From contig JAHLKI010000001.1 in the NCBI GenBank assembly GCA_025602905.1, positions 2,418,001 through 2,482,000 of the forward strand: a DNA stretch of 64,000 nucleotides, written 5' to 3'. Below are positions 1 through 10,837 of the stretch, piece after piece. The notes under the pieces were generated by a model that was not told where the DNA came from, made no database searches, and was given only the letters and a program-made list of their open reading frames with translations. Every line of letters begins with the position of its first letter. The stretch's first letter is position 1. Origin of the DNA: Phlyctochytrium arcticum (Eukaryota > Chytridiomycota > Chytridiomycetes > Chytridiales > Chytridiaceae). The translations under genes were made by a program, and so were the position numbers.

Positions 1-226
1 ACCCTGCGATTTGGGCCTACTAGCTCGGCGACGGTATTTCACCCGTGGTTTCCGAGATGAGGCAGGAGAGTAACCAATTCTTGGACATGATTTCCAGCGC
101 CGGCCCGGGGAGTTTGGTACAAGGGCAATCTTTACACTGGTACGGCGGGACTTTGATGCGGACAGGTCGCCGACTGATCTTGATTGGAGTGTACGTAGCG
201 ACGGTGTAGAGGTGCCTTCGGCCGAG

Positions 227-597
227 CTACTTTGAAGAATTAGAGGGGCGTTCCTTCGTTTTCCCGTTCTTCGTCGCATTGTGAGTATCCGAGGTGCTAG
301 CTATTTGATGTTAAAGTATGAAGGTGAGTTCGCATTCTCTCACACTGATTTGAAAACGACAACCAGTACCTTGGCCAAAAAAGCATCGTGAGCGGCGTTG
401 GCCTTGTATACAGCTGAGTTCAATGACCCTCCCTCCTTCTCTCTCACTTCATTTGTACTGAGGAAGGCAGCGGATTCTCCAGTGCGCACATCGTCGACGG
501 TATCGCGGTGAACATAGACGCGCTGTTTGGAGTGCCCTTTGCCGACAACAGCTTCGTTGTTGTTTACTGAGCCGGAGCCAGCGACAGCCGTACTCAT
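227..597 (-). CDS. Small two-exon protein, possible KEOPS subunit Gon7
   Basis: Model: exon 1 597-370, exon 2 268-227, stop TAG at 229-227. The intron starts GTACTG and ends GACGAAG, and the phase closes at zero, giving 89 aa. The protein is small and hydrophilic, with a disordered N-terminus followed by a helix-prone stretch (VYKANAAHDAFLAK near residues 63-76) and a lysine/serine-rich tail. Length and shape (short N-terminal strand, then one helix with a FLxxK motif) recall the fungal Gon7 subunit of the EKC/KEOPS complex, which makes t6A on tRNA. That resemblance is weak and rests on memory of the family. A transcribed small gene seems likely from the clean splice closure; the identity is a guess. 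Confidence 0.35.
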
Positions 598-1066
598 GGC
601 TGGTCTCTAGACTTTAACTGGTACGCAACGGCTGTCCTGCAACGAGGGGAGGGTTCCCCCGGAGTATTCGCATAGATCTAAATTGAGTTAGGGTTCGGCG
701 GCGATTCGCTTACTTAATTTGTGGCGTGTGGCGCGCTCCGAGAGGCTTCTCCCTGGGCTTCTCCCTGTTCTCTTGCCGAAAGTTCCCGGATATGGCCCTG
801 CCGCGCCAGTAGATCTGTTGATATCAACGGCTGGAAGAGACGAAATTCGCAGGTACGGCCTTCGCAACCCTTGAAGGCATCTGTTTAGTTTGCGTCAGTT
901 TTGTCTTAATTCTTTGCAACCATCGGGCAGGCGCGGAACAATCGTCCTCACTGCCACAATTTCCGTTGGCCAAGTCGAACCCTTGGGAACGAGACAACGC
1001 GCTGTGATCGTCGCAAAGTTAAGTACAACACCACGTCCTGGACCCCATAGCGTTCTTTTTTTGGCC
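598..1066. other. Gene-free stretch
   Basis: I see no supported coding region between the small gene and the tandem repeat. Short open frames here are antisense to each other and lack start or splice logic. Confidence 0.4.
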
Positions 1067-1649
1067 CCTATTGGTAGATGGCCTAGTAGCCAGCGGCCTA
1101 GTTTTCGTTTAATTCCTACTTGGAATTGTTGAAGAACGACTTGACTGTGTATCACTGGGGCCCACGTACTAGTCGCTATGGCCAGCGAAACCAGATATTG
1201 TTCGTTTTTCCAACATCGTTCACTGGGTCTTCCTGGTGAAACCCCATCTATCAAATGCTTGGAAGACTGACAGCTGACCTGCGCACCACTGGAGCCCACG
1301 CACTAGTTGCTATGGCCAGAGGGAGACATAGGCTGGCTTTTTTCCAGTGGCTACCCATTCTTGACCCTATTGGTAGGTGGCCTAGTAGCCAGCAGCCTAA
1401 GTTTTCGTTTAATTCCGACTTGGAATTGTTGAAGAGCGACTTGACTGTGTATCACTGGGGCCCACGTACTAGTTGCTATGGCCAGCGAAACATAGACATT
1501 GTTCCTTTTTCCTACATCGATCACTGCGTCTGCTGGTGAAACCCCATCTATCGAATGCTTGGAAGACTGACAGCTGACCTGCGCACCACTGGAGCCCACG
1601 CACTAGTTGCTATGGCCAGAGGGAGACATAGGCTGGCTTTTTTCCAGTG
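1067..1649. repeat. Two-copy ~300-bp tandem repeat with nested 50-bp repeats
   Basis: Unit 1 runs about 1067-1366 and unit 2 about 1367-1649, offset by 299-300 bp. The 89 bases from 1261 recur without visible change at 1561. Inside each unit a ~50-bp motif with the core CACTAGTTGCTATGGCCAG occurs twice, so four diverged copies lie near 1148, 1278, 1448 and 1578. The segment holds no convincing gene; open frames on both strands only reflect the repetition. Confidence 0.85.
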
Positions 1650-2276
1650 TCAAGTTTGGGCGTGGGGAACTTTTGGGAGTTGTGAAGTGTCATGAACTTA
1701 CTCGTCGCTTTGTATTCTTCTCTTTCGCACTTTTTGAGCAAACTTTAGACACTTCAAATGCTACCGGTTAACCCCCCAGTTTCATGCTTGCGGGCCTTGG
1801 TGCGGCGTACCCCACCCTTCGCCGGAGCACCGGCTGGCATCTGTCCTGCTCTACATCTCGTCTCAGACCTCGTCTCTGATCGATTTCACAACACTAACCA
1901 AGCGCTTCTACCAATCACCGGGAAAATCGCGTAAAGAATTGTTCAATTTCATAGAATCAAAAGTATATGTACTAAAGCAGGCCAGAATCTTAGATTAGTT
2001 CTCGGATTTATCATTCCAAAAGTGGGCATTGGCACCGTAGTCCGTCTTTGACGGGACGGCGAGGTTCGTCTACAGAACTTCCTGAGCTCGCGGATGTATC
2101 TGACTGATCCAAGTACAGGTAGATGCGTTTGGCAAAAAGGGGTAATCCGTTGTGCATGACGAAGCGTACTTGAGGTTGATCATCCCTCTGGCGGCGTTTC
2201 GCACCAGGTGCGGGCAGCGTTTTCTATCGGCTAAGATGTTAGTAAGCTGCGTAATTGATTCGAACGAAATCAGAAT
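1650..2276. other. Gene-free stretch
   Basis: Nothing recognisable. No long open frame with splice support on either strand. Confidence 0.4.
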
Positions 2277-2474
2277 TTACCGGTTATTTGATTCCTGCTC
2301 ACGCTGGCGGTCAGCAATTAGTCGCCCTTCATCCACGGGAGCTTGCCCTAAGTGGGTCCGGGCCAGATTCTGCGCACGAGCGCTGATCAACGCCTGTCGC
2401 GCCTCTGAGTCCATTTTGCGGTCGAGGGTACCCATCAGCTCTTGCCACAGTTTTAGTGCTTGACTCCGCGACAC
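2277..2474 (-). CDS. Unidentified short helical open frame or exon
   Basis: An open frame on the minus strand encodes a charged, helix-prone segment (LWQELMGTLDRKM, then repeated Ala/Arg/Gln). It lacks a proper ATG: the apparent start is GTG, preceded in frame by a TGA two codons upstream. It may be the last exon of a gene whose other exons I cannot place, or debris related to the transposase remnant just upstream on the same strand. No family recognised. Confidence 0.2.
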   Translation of the reverse strand: MSRSQALKLWQELMGTLDRKMDSEARQALISARAQNLARTHLGQAPVDEGRLIADRQREQESNNR

Positions 2475-2649
2475 ATTTGTTCAGTATCAATGGGGCCTTC
2501 CTTTTGAATTGTGCTTGGACAAGTGGCAACTTTTGTATGTCGCTCAGCCTTAAGTTCTTCAGGGCCTATTCCATCCGTGTTGTCCTTGTTTTCGTTGAGA
2601 GCGAAGGTAAGTGCGCCTCTGATCGTCCAATTCTTGAACGACGTGATAC

Positions 2650-3018
2650 TCAGGTATTGGAAGATACGTTCGTCGCCACATGAACTCGTACATACAAGTA
2701 ACCTTCGAACAAAGGCGTCCTTGTGCCGTTTCCGGGCATGGTGTCCTTCCCAACGCGCCAGTTTGATTCAATATTCTGGGTGCGGACACTCGACTCTGGG
2801 TCAATGACGTTTTCCATGTAGTTCACCGTTTTCATGACGGCGGAAAAAGTTTGGGGATCCTTTTGACTAGTAAGTGCGTATGCGCGGTGCTGTTCGTCTC
2901 CTAAGTCGTAATATGGCATCAGATGCGCAGGATCCGGTGGGTAGTCGTAACCCGTAGTAAAGTACTGAAGCAGAGGATCATCCACAGGTACTTCATCGTA
3001 CAGGTTTTGGTCGTCGTA
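2650..3018 (-). pseudogene. Remnant of a Merlin/IS1016 (ISXO2-like) DDE transposase
   Basis: The minus-strand translation contains VIDPESSVRTQNIESNW followed by RVGKD and a FEGYL motif. This matches the end of the ISXO2-like catalytic domain of Merlin transposases (family pattern: DP.T...HTQ.IES.W..LK, then a tail with YL.EF.WR), where the Glu of IES is the third catalytic acid. Only the C-terminal ~110 residues are open, bounded upstream by a stop near 3021. The N-terminal catalytic Asp part and terminal inverted repeats were not found, so this is a decayed copy. Family assignment comes from motif recall. Confidence 0.6.
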
Positions 3019-4165
3019 TTAAGATTCGAAAATCGGCTGGCATTCTTCGTGGGTACGTATTGGCTCACCATTCATGGTTGAACCCCATTCCTCGAGCCAC
3101 GGCGTGGCATACCCTGTCCACATCACTGTAGATGAGTGTGCTTCGACGCGATCTTGCGCTAGATCACAAGTTTCGTTTCGATTTAGTGGCAGCAGACTTT
3201 AGTTTTCCCCCATGCTTTTATGCTCGTTCCATCCTTCTCTTTTCTCGTTCCTTTCGCCTTTTCTCGCGTTCATGTTGTCAAATCTTCCCATGCTTTCCGT
3301 TCCAGATCGCTGCATCCGCGGCTTGCATGCGTGTGCGGCAATAAAAAACTCTACTCTTTACGATGTCAAATCCCTAGAGGGGAAATCCCCAGATGCCTCT
3401 ATTTATGTGGTCCTAGGTTATTGACATATTGACAAGGTTGACAGGCAGTGCTGGCGCAAGCAGCCAGGGCAAGTCGTTGCATGACTGTGCGTTCCAAATA
3501 TTCCCCGACCCGCCGACCGACGGACGTTCCGCTGGACGGCAGGGCCATTTGCAAATTCCAATTTTGAAACCCCTATAAATGACGAAGGATCCTGCCGCAA
3601 AAAGATGGGCAAAACTTTGGCTAGTCGGCCGTAGGAAAGTGCATGACTTTGCTTATCGGTCAACACTCGAAAAGATTATGGAATTGGCGAACGGTCTTTA
3701 TCGTGTTCTGGGGTATATACACGATACGAAATTTGGAACATACTTCAAGCTAGCGAAATTCCGCAGCATTTTCCGTTGTCTTGAGATCCAGGCACACCCA
3801 AGAATATTGTTCTGCGGCATCATTACCCAACTGCAAATCTAAATATGATATAGCCAGTTCTGGTCCATGCACAGACTACAGTAGCCCAAGTGATGGGTCC
3901 AGACCATATACCGTCTGCTGGCAAAATGAATTGTAAAATGAATTGTAGAATTCATCAAGAATAAGTCTAAGCCGTTTACAAAGCCTGATCGGCGGTGTAT
4001 TTGAGGATCTCTGAGCCATTAAAATGGTCTCCACCGATTTGGCCGCGGCCTGGGTCGTCGTTCGTTCGTCGCGGCGGGATGGCTGAAATTCGCCAAGTTT
4101 CGGCTGTGCCGTTTGTTTGTTCCAAAGAAGACGGCGATTTTGTTCCAAAAACGACGGCAACTTGC
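3019..4165. other. Gene-free stretch upstream of the chitosanase gene
   Basis: No supported gene. Around 3190-3300 the plus strand is a T/C-rich low-complexity tract. The right end is the promoter region of the chitosanase gene. Confidence 0.4.
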
Positions 4166-4176
4166 TATAAAATAAG
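4166..4176 (+). promoter_or_regulatory. TATA box of the chitosanase gene
   Basis: TATAAAATAAG lies about 158 bp before the chitosanase start codon, followed by a CA-rich leader, the usual arrangement for an inducible fungal promoter. Confidence 0.55.
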
Positions 4177-4323
4177 AACGCAAGAAACCCCCCCGCTTCA
4201 CAAGATCCCCCACCAGCTATATACATACCTTCGTAGACAACAACAACCACAGCGTCCTTGTACTATCCGCCCAGGTTTCCCTTCACGCCTTTTCTTCACC
4301 AATCGACTTTGCCCATCCTCACA

Positions 4324-5419
4324 ATGATGACCAAATCCCGGATAGGCGGCACCGCACTGTTTGCCAGTCTCATAGCTGCCGTGTTGCCTACAATCAATGC
4401 CGCTCCCGCCGATTTATCAACCTGCCAACGCTCGCAGATTCAGCAACTCACCAACCAATTTGAAAACTCACAAAACAATCTCGCCTTTGATTATTGTCAA
4501 GATATCAAAGATGGACGAGGTTTTACTTGTGGAATTGTCGGATTCACAACGTAGGTTACATCAAATATTGTATTGTTTACGACCGGCGGAAAAGCTGACA
4601 TTTTTCCTGCTGGTTTACAGGTCAACGCGCGATGCCTTCCAAGTGATTGATGATTACTCGAAAGATCCTGCATACAATCGCGAGTTTGATCCGTACATGG
4701 ACCGTCTGCGCGAGCTTAATTCTACCCAGGCTGAATCAACAGCGGGTCTGGACGGCTTTTGCAATACCTGGTACAGCACCGCTGCCAACTCTTCCGCTTT
4801 TCGCGCGGTTCAGGTTGCCCGTGCCGATGCCCTTTACTACAATCCCTCGCAAGCTATTGCCGAGAAATATGGTGTGACAGCCCCACTTGCTCGCGGACAG
4901 TTATACGATGCTGCCATTCAACATGGCCTTGAACCAGACCCAGATTCGATGCCCTCAATGGCCGCCCGGGTTCCTCGGCCGGCAGGCATGGACGATGCAA
5001 CATGGATCTCTGCATTCATGACGGAACGTAGCCGCACTCTCTGCAACCCTTCCACCAAAGCCACCCAGAAGGCGTGGTGTGCCTCTGTCACTCGTGTCAA
5101 ATCATACCAATTTGCACTGGCGCAAAACGAACTCAACCTCTCTGCCGACACACTCACAGCTTTGGACAATGATGGCAAGCAATTCAGCATACCTTGTAAC
5201 CCGGATCTCTGGACCCAATATATTGCAGGAAAGACTCCTGACGAGCTTGCTGCGGAGAAGGGCGGCTCAACAGGTCTCAAGAAGGCCGCCATCATTGCCA
5301 TCACTGTCATCGTATTGTTGGTCGCTCTGGCTCTGGTAGGATGGGCGGTGTATCGGAAGCGGAGGTATGGCAACTGGCGATCAGCCGTCGCTCATCGCCC
5401 AGTCAAGACGTTTGGCTAG
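4324..5419 (+). CDS. GH46 chitosanase with C-terminal membrane anchor
   Basis: Exons 4324-4550 and 4621-5419; the intron starts GTAGGT and ends TTTACAG. Product 341 aa. Residues 1-27 form a signal peptide (hydrophobic FASLIAAVLP, then Ala). The GH46 signature follows: QFENS with Glu47 as the expected general acid, then DIKDGRGFTCGIVGFTT with Asp63 as the expected base partner (Glu22 and Asp40 in the Streptomyces N174 enzyme). Later family motifs include DALYYNP and LYDAAIQHG. GH46 enzymes hydrolyse beta-1,4 links of chitosan. Unusually, residues ~293-317 form a strong transmembrane helix followed by a short basic tail (YRKRRYG), so the enzyme should be a type I membrane protein rather than free in the medium. 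Several extra cysteines near the active site (Cys34, 58, 69) suggest disulfides. Two adjacent ATGs are possible; I took the first. Confidence 0.9.
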
Positions 5420-6075
5420 TCTATAGGGAACATTTTCTTTTTTGCTTAGGACGTACTGTATATATAATTAGAGGTACCACGTACACCACAGATCTGAGAA
5501 GAATAGTAATACCAAGTCTGACAATCATATGGATTATAGTCATCATGGCGTGAGAGAATTGCGAGTGGTCGTCTAGCGCTGTCACTGGGTTATTTTCCTC
5601 TCGTCTTTCTTGCAGTCAATCATAAATGTCTTCTGAGGTGGATTGCTCCGGCGGATGTACATTTAAGCGTATGCGCAAATCATTTCATCATGAGATATAG
5701 TCCAGCCTAACGTAGGTTCTTAATCTCATCGGGGAAAAATAAAACAGTCCTAAAGCAGGAAAGGGCAGAATTTGACAATAGGACAAAGATCCAGGTGCCG
5801 CCTTGTTCTTGTTTGTTCTTTTCTATCTGTGTCAGATCGTGTTATATACAGAGGAATTATATTATAGATGTGACTTTGTCGGTTACTTTCTTCGTCAGAG
5901 CCCACGGTTCGATTCGGGCATTTGTGAACTTTCCTGTGACGCGTATATCTGGTGAAATGAGCGCCTGGCCTGGGAAAGCTGCGACTTCCCCGTTGGTTAT
6001 TGTAAGCTCTCTAGCCCTTCTTACTTGCGATCTCTTCCGCTTGAATTCGACAAACTCGAGTCCCAAAGCTAAACT
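5420..6075. other. Convergent 3' spacer
   Basis: Lies between the 3' ends of the chitosanase (+) and RQC1 (-) genes. AT-rich, with a candidate poly(A) context (GGAAAAATAAAAC near 5735). The plus-strand frame that begins at 5795 is antisense to the acidic C-terminus of RQC1 and is not a gene. Confidence 0.5.
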
Positions 6076-8691
6076 CTACTCTTCTCTATCGCCGGCAGGC
6101 GCTTCCCCGTCCGCTTGCATTAAAAGTGGAAGCTCGTCATCATCGCTGTCAGGAGCTTCCCCTTCGGCCTGCATTAAAGGTGGAAGCTCGTCCTCATCGC
6201 TGTCAGCTTCTTCTCGTTCGTCAGTACCAGCTCTTGGGAAGCCCCTCAGCTGTCCCATCAAGGCCCTCAGACCATTCATCAAATCTGCCGGCTGTCCAGC
6301 AGCACCAGCTGGGAACAACCCTGGCAAAGTTGCTTGTGCGGCCCGTAGCGTCCTCTCCAACGCTGCTTCTTCGTCCTCATCGCCTTGAGGGGGTTGATCA
6401 AAGCCCATAGCTGCTGCGGCCAAATTTGGGTGATTCAGCAAATTTTCGCCCTGATCTTCACCACCTTCAGGCTGTGGGCCATTCCCGGCCCCTGGCATCC
6501 ACTGCATTAAATTCCTTAGCATGCCCATCATCGTACCCATGTCTTCACCACCTTCTCCATCAAGATCAGGCCCATCCAAGCCGCCCCATTCACCGGGCAT
6601 ACCGCCTCGGGAGCCCCCATTCAGAGCATCATAAACGCTGGGATCCGAATCTGGCGGTGGGAGAGGATCGTAGCTCTCAATACCAGTAGCGGCCACAGAG
6701 GCAGGAAGCGTGGCTGAGACGTTGGGGAGATTGGAAATAAAGATGTGGCGGGTAGAACTAAGAGGAATATCCATATCTTCAAAAGCACACCGAAGGTCCC
6801 GCCCTTCGGCAGTCTCATCGCAGTCACCAAGGTCAACCACGGCATCAACTTGCGATTTCAGCCAGGCGAGTACCTCAGGTACCTTCCACAATGCGTGACA
6901 GCGTTCGACATAGAGATCAACCATGATCGACAGTGCGCTTGGAGTTTCGTGCTGGGTAAAAAGCGGGCAGGTTGCAACATGTGGGTCAGAGGTGGACAAC
7001 TTTGTGTAGAGGGACACGACCACAGATGGGAAAAATGCTATCGCATGACGTAGCAACTTGTTACTTTCCGTATGCTAAGAAACTGATGAGCTTTCCGACA
7101 AAGTAGTCCGATACAACAAACTATGTCAAACCTGCTTTCCATCTCGATTTTCAACTTCCCAAGTGGCCAATGCGATAGAATAGGCATGATTGGGTGACAG
7201 CTCCAGATCTTGCGCTATGTACAATGCCTTGTGCATACTGATGTACCAATCGTACTGCTTGGCGCTTAGGGCATAGTAATCGATGCTAAGCATCGCACCA
7301 AGGGGGTCAGATTCGGGGTCCAGACTGTGTAAAGTAGCAGTGTTTAATAATAGTCTGATGATTACATTTGGAAACATAGAAGTACCTGAGCAAGAGTTTT
7401 GCAAACTCAAAGGCGGTCCTCCAACAGCCCTTGCGGGCCACAAATCCAACATGCCTGAAGATCGCCAAATGGAATGCCCGATTTTCAAATACTCGATATC
7501 GCAAACGGCATTTACCCGTGCCAAAATTAAATTGCGCGTGGAACGCTCGCTCCAAAGCCCAAAGGGCACGCTCAATCAGTTCAGCTGCTTGTGCAATGTC
7601 TCCGCTATGCTGGTAGATTTCCGCGTACTGAAGAAGTGAATCAATGTGGTAGGGATATGTTTGCATCAGACCCTGCATGTGAGCGGGATTATGCGTCCTG
7701 ATACACTGGTAGAAAGCTTCTTGAATGCGCTGGTAAGCATTGGAATGGGTAAATGCAAATTCTTTGATGCCTGTCAACCATTGCATCAGTAATGAATGGT
7801 GGCACTTGCGTGTCAGTAAAATCATACCATCCTTGGTGCTGCGCAGTTCCATATCCAACCCAAGCTTTTCCGGCTTTGGCCAATTTTCTCGCGGAACGGC
7901 CATCGCTGTTCGCTTCCCAGTTCTGATGTAATTCTTCCGCCGGATTTCATCATTCACCTGCGTAACCTTTAGTTACTGTTCCAATTTTACTGCCTGTTTG
8001 GAGCCAAGACCTACCACTCGCGAGCCAAACATTCTTCGCATCTCCGCGTCAGCATCCAGAAATTTGGGATCTACAGAGAGCAGGGTCTCTAATGTTGACG
8101 AAGTTGAAGAACTACTTGCTGCTGTTTGCGATGTTGCAGCTGGTGCCGGCCCAAGTCTGTTAACAAAAAGGATTCGACCATAAACAAAGACAAAATCTTT
8201 CGATCGGCATGCATGATGTCCACGTACTTTGCATTAATCTCCTTCAGTGTCCGGTCGATCTCGTCCAAATCAAATCCATCTGTTGCCTCAGCGGCATTTG
8301 GCTTGCTACTGGTGCCCTTCCCCTTCTTCTTCTTCTTGGAGGCCTTCTTCTTTTTTGATGAGGATCCTGTCGATGCAGAGGTTTGTGGAAGGGCTTCTGA
8401 CTCAGAGTTCAAATTGAGCTTCTCCTCATTTTCCTCTTCTTCGTGATCGCTGGCAAGCATATCATCTTCACCTGCGTTCAGCTAAAGAAGCAATGGCATG
8501 CATTAGACAAGTGTTGCAGCTCAGGACCCAGAGATATGTTGACACACCAATGCAAATACGTTGGGAACTCCAGCCGCACTGCTGGTATCATCCTCGAATT
8601 CGCTATCCGTGCTTTCTGGTTCCTTCGGCACGGGGGCATTGCTGGTATCTGCCGCTCTTTCCTTGAGAATCTTCCTATACGCTCTTGACAT
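6076..8691 (-). CDS. RQC1: Ribosome quality control complex subunit 1 (TCF25 family)
   Basis: Six exons: 8691-8548, 8481-8228, 8156-8015, 7957-7386, 7324-7132, 7074-6076; all junctions close in phase, 767 aa. The N-terminus (MSRAYRKILKER, an acidic stretch, VFALLNAGEDD) and a lysine-rich block (SSKKKKASKKKKKGKG) are typical of TCF25/Nulp1. The conserved core includes FLDADAEMRRMFGSRV, then IRRKNYIRTGKRTAM, LLQYAEIYQHSGDIAQAAEL and RVFENRAFHLAIFRHV, which form the helical-repeat domain. Rqc1 works with the Ltn1 E3 ligase, Rqc2 and Cdc48 on stalled 60S subunits, promoting K48-linked ubiquitination of trapped nascent chains. The C-terminal ~130 residues are acidic, with an internal duplication around DELPPLMQA / DELPLLMQA. 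It is divergently paired with DRG1, another ribosome-stall factor, across 206 bp. Confidence 0.93.
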
Positions 8692-8897
8692 TTTGCTGGC
8701 GGGAAAGTCGCTGGAAGTCTTCCAGTTCAAATTTCGGCAATTGCGCTGACAGTATGGCTGTGCCGCCACAATAATGTTTGCGATTTGGCAAATTCGAAAA
8801 CCATTCAAAAATCAGCGCAAACCTGCCGCCGGAAGGATCGCACAACCTACAAGGAAGGCTTCTATTCACTAAGAGGGGGAGTACCTGAACAACAACC
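8692..8897. promoter_or_regulatory. Shared divergent promoter RQC1 / DRG1
   Basis: Only 206 bp separate the two start codons, so both genes must share or overlap promoter elements. No TATA box is visible on either side. Confidence 0.6.
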
Positions 8898-10384
8898 ATG
8901 TCCACCTATGAGGTGAGCCGTTTGCAGCTTGAAAATCGAGAGTGGGACCGAAATATTGACTTTTGTTACCTGAATGGCAGAGAATCAAAGAGATCGAGGC
9001 CGAAGTATGAGAGAAACTGACCCATGGTCATCGAATTGTCTTGGAGACTCACTAAAGCTGTGCTTTTGTAGATGGCCCGAACTCAAAAAAACAAGGCTAC
9101 CTCTTTTCACCTGGGTATCCTAAAAGCCAAGCTCGCCAAGCTCCGACGAGAGCTTTTGACCCCCACAGCTGGTGGAGGAGGTGCTGGTGTGGGTTTCGAT
9201 GTAGCAAAGACGGGTGTAGCACGAGTAGGATTCGTGGGCTTTCCTTCAGTGGGAAAATCGACACTTATGTCAAAGATGACGGGCACTGCCTCGGAAGTGT
9301 GAGTCGTGACTGGAGGAATGCAGGTTGGGCTAGCAGATTCTAACGTACGAATGATAGGGGGGCGTATGAGTTTACCACATTGACGACTGTACCCGGTGTC
9401 ATCCAATACAAGGGTGCTAAAATCCAGATTCTCGATTTGCCTGGTATTATCGAAGGTGCCAAGGACGGAAAAGGTCGTGGTCGTCAGGTCATTGCGGTTG
9501 CTCGTACCTGTTCCTTGATCTTTATTGTTCTCGATGTCCTCAAACCGTTGGGTGACAAACGGCTTATTGAAAAGGAATTGGAAGGATTCGGTATCCGTTT
9601 GAACAAGCAACCCCCAGCAATCTCCTTCAAGAAGAAGGAGAAGGGCGGAATCAACATGAACTCGACCGTGACACTCACTCACTTGGACCAAGATCTGGTC
9701 AAGGCAATCTTGTCAGAATATAAGATACACAACGCCGATGTCACTTTCCGATGTGACGCTACACAGGATGACCTGATCGATATTTTGGAAGGGTAAGGAT
9801 TAGGATGCTATTTACCCCGCGTACTAGAGCGTCAAAGTAACACGGCTTTTCATCTTCAGCAATCGGATATATATCCCAGCACTTTACGTTCTCAACAAGA
9901 TTGATCAGGTAAAGCAAAAGTGTTTATTTTCGCACCAGATAGGCATATAGCTAATGACTTTTAAAATAGATCTCTATCGAAGAGCTCGACATTATTTACA
10001 AAATCCCACACTCCCTTCCTATCAGTTCTCACCACGAATGGAACTTTGATGATCTCCTCGAAAAGATGTGGAAATATCTCGATCTGGTCCGGATCTACAC
10101 CAAAGTATGTGAAAATTTGCTCTCATATTTCCAAGAAATCTTTGTTTACGTCTTCTTTTATTCAATAGCCTAAAGGTCAACTTCCCGATTACTCAGCGCC
10201 CGTCGTTATGAAACGTACAGGCTGTTGTGTTGAAGACTTCTGTAACACGCTTCACAAGTCTTTGCTCAAAGATTTCAAGCACGCCTTGGTGTGGGGTTCT
10301 TCTGTCAAGCACAACCCGCAAAAAGTCGGCAGAGAGCACACACTGGAGGATGAAGATGTTGTTCAGATTGTGAAGAAGACATAG
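8898..10384 (+). CDS. RBG1: Developmentally regulated GTP-binding protein 1 (Rbg1)
   Basis: Seven exons: 8898-8912, 8981-9004 (24-nt micro-exon), 9072-9298, 9358-9792, 9860-9908, 9970-10104, 10169-10384; product 366 aa, against 367 for human DRG1. The two tiny 5' exons restore the conserved helix [13 protein letters not shown] before [15 protein letters not shown]. GTPase motifs are complete: G1 GFPSVGKST (about 69-77), G2 TTLTTVPG, G3 DLPGIIEGA and G4 NKID, with a TGS domain at the end ([14 protein letters not shown]). DRG1/Rbg1, with its DFRP1/Tma46 partner, binds translating ribosomes and helps stalled ones resume. Every junction closes in phase, and the start was chosen because it completes the family N-terminus. 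Confidence 0.97.
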
Positions 10385-10837
10385 AGATCCCCTCTATTTT
10401 CCTGATTCTTTCGGAGGTAGATCATTACTGTAGATTCTTCTAGTTGCCATTCATCATTTTGTGTTCACGTCAATTTTTATTTTATAATACTCATCGCACC
10501 TTGTCTTCATGTTTCATCTGGCACTATATCAATCGATCGGACATGGATCCATGTTAACGGCTATTTTCATGCTCTTTCATCAACTGACTTTGAGGGCTGT
10601 CCTGATAAGCGAAAAAGTACGTATCAAATACGTAAGTCTATTTCGGTAGCAACATCTGGGTATGAGATCTGCCAGCGGTTTAAACATAAACGGCTACAGG
10701 ATGCTATCTACCGACCAAAAATGTGAAGATGGAAATGCGTGCAGAATGGAGAAAGATATGTACAGGCTATGCTGATTAACTTAAGTGGAGGGTGTGAGGA
10801 GTGGAATGTGGGATGTGAGGAATGGAATTTGGCATCG
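10385..10837. other. Convergent 3' spacer
   Basis: 453 bp between the stops of DRG1 (+) and the zinc-finger gene (-). A/T-rich, with TTTTATTTTATAATA near 10477 as a plausible 3'-end signal. A short GTGGAATGTGGGATGTGAGG tandem motif lies at 10800-10825. No gene seen. Confidence 0.45.

Noticed and set aside
3190..3432. Three overlapping ~70-codon plus-strand frames
   Set aside because: T/C-rich low complexity, overlapping in all frames; no sign of coding.
5795..6388. 197-codon plus-strand open frame, Ser/Pro-rich
   Set aside because: Antisense to the acidic, repetitive C-terminal exon of RQC1; its composition is a mirror of that low-complexity tract.
8126..8446. Phe/Ser-rich plus-strand frame
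   Set aside because: Antisense of the poly-Lys segment of RQC1.
9107..9691. 194-codon minus-strand open frame
   Set aside because: Antisense across two DRG1 exons and an intron; DRG1 is certain.
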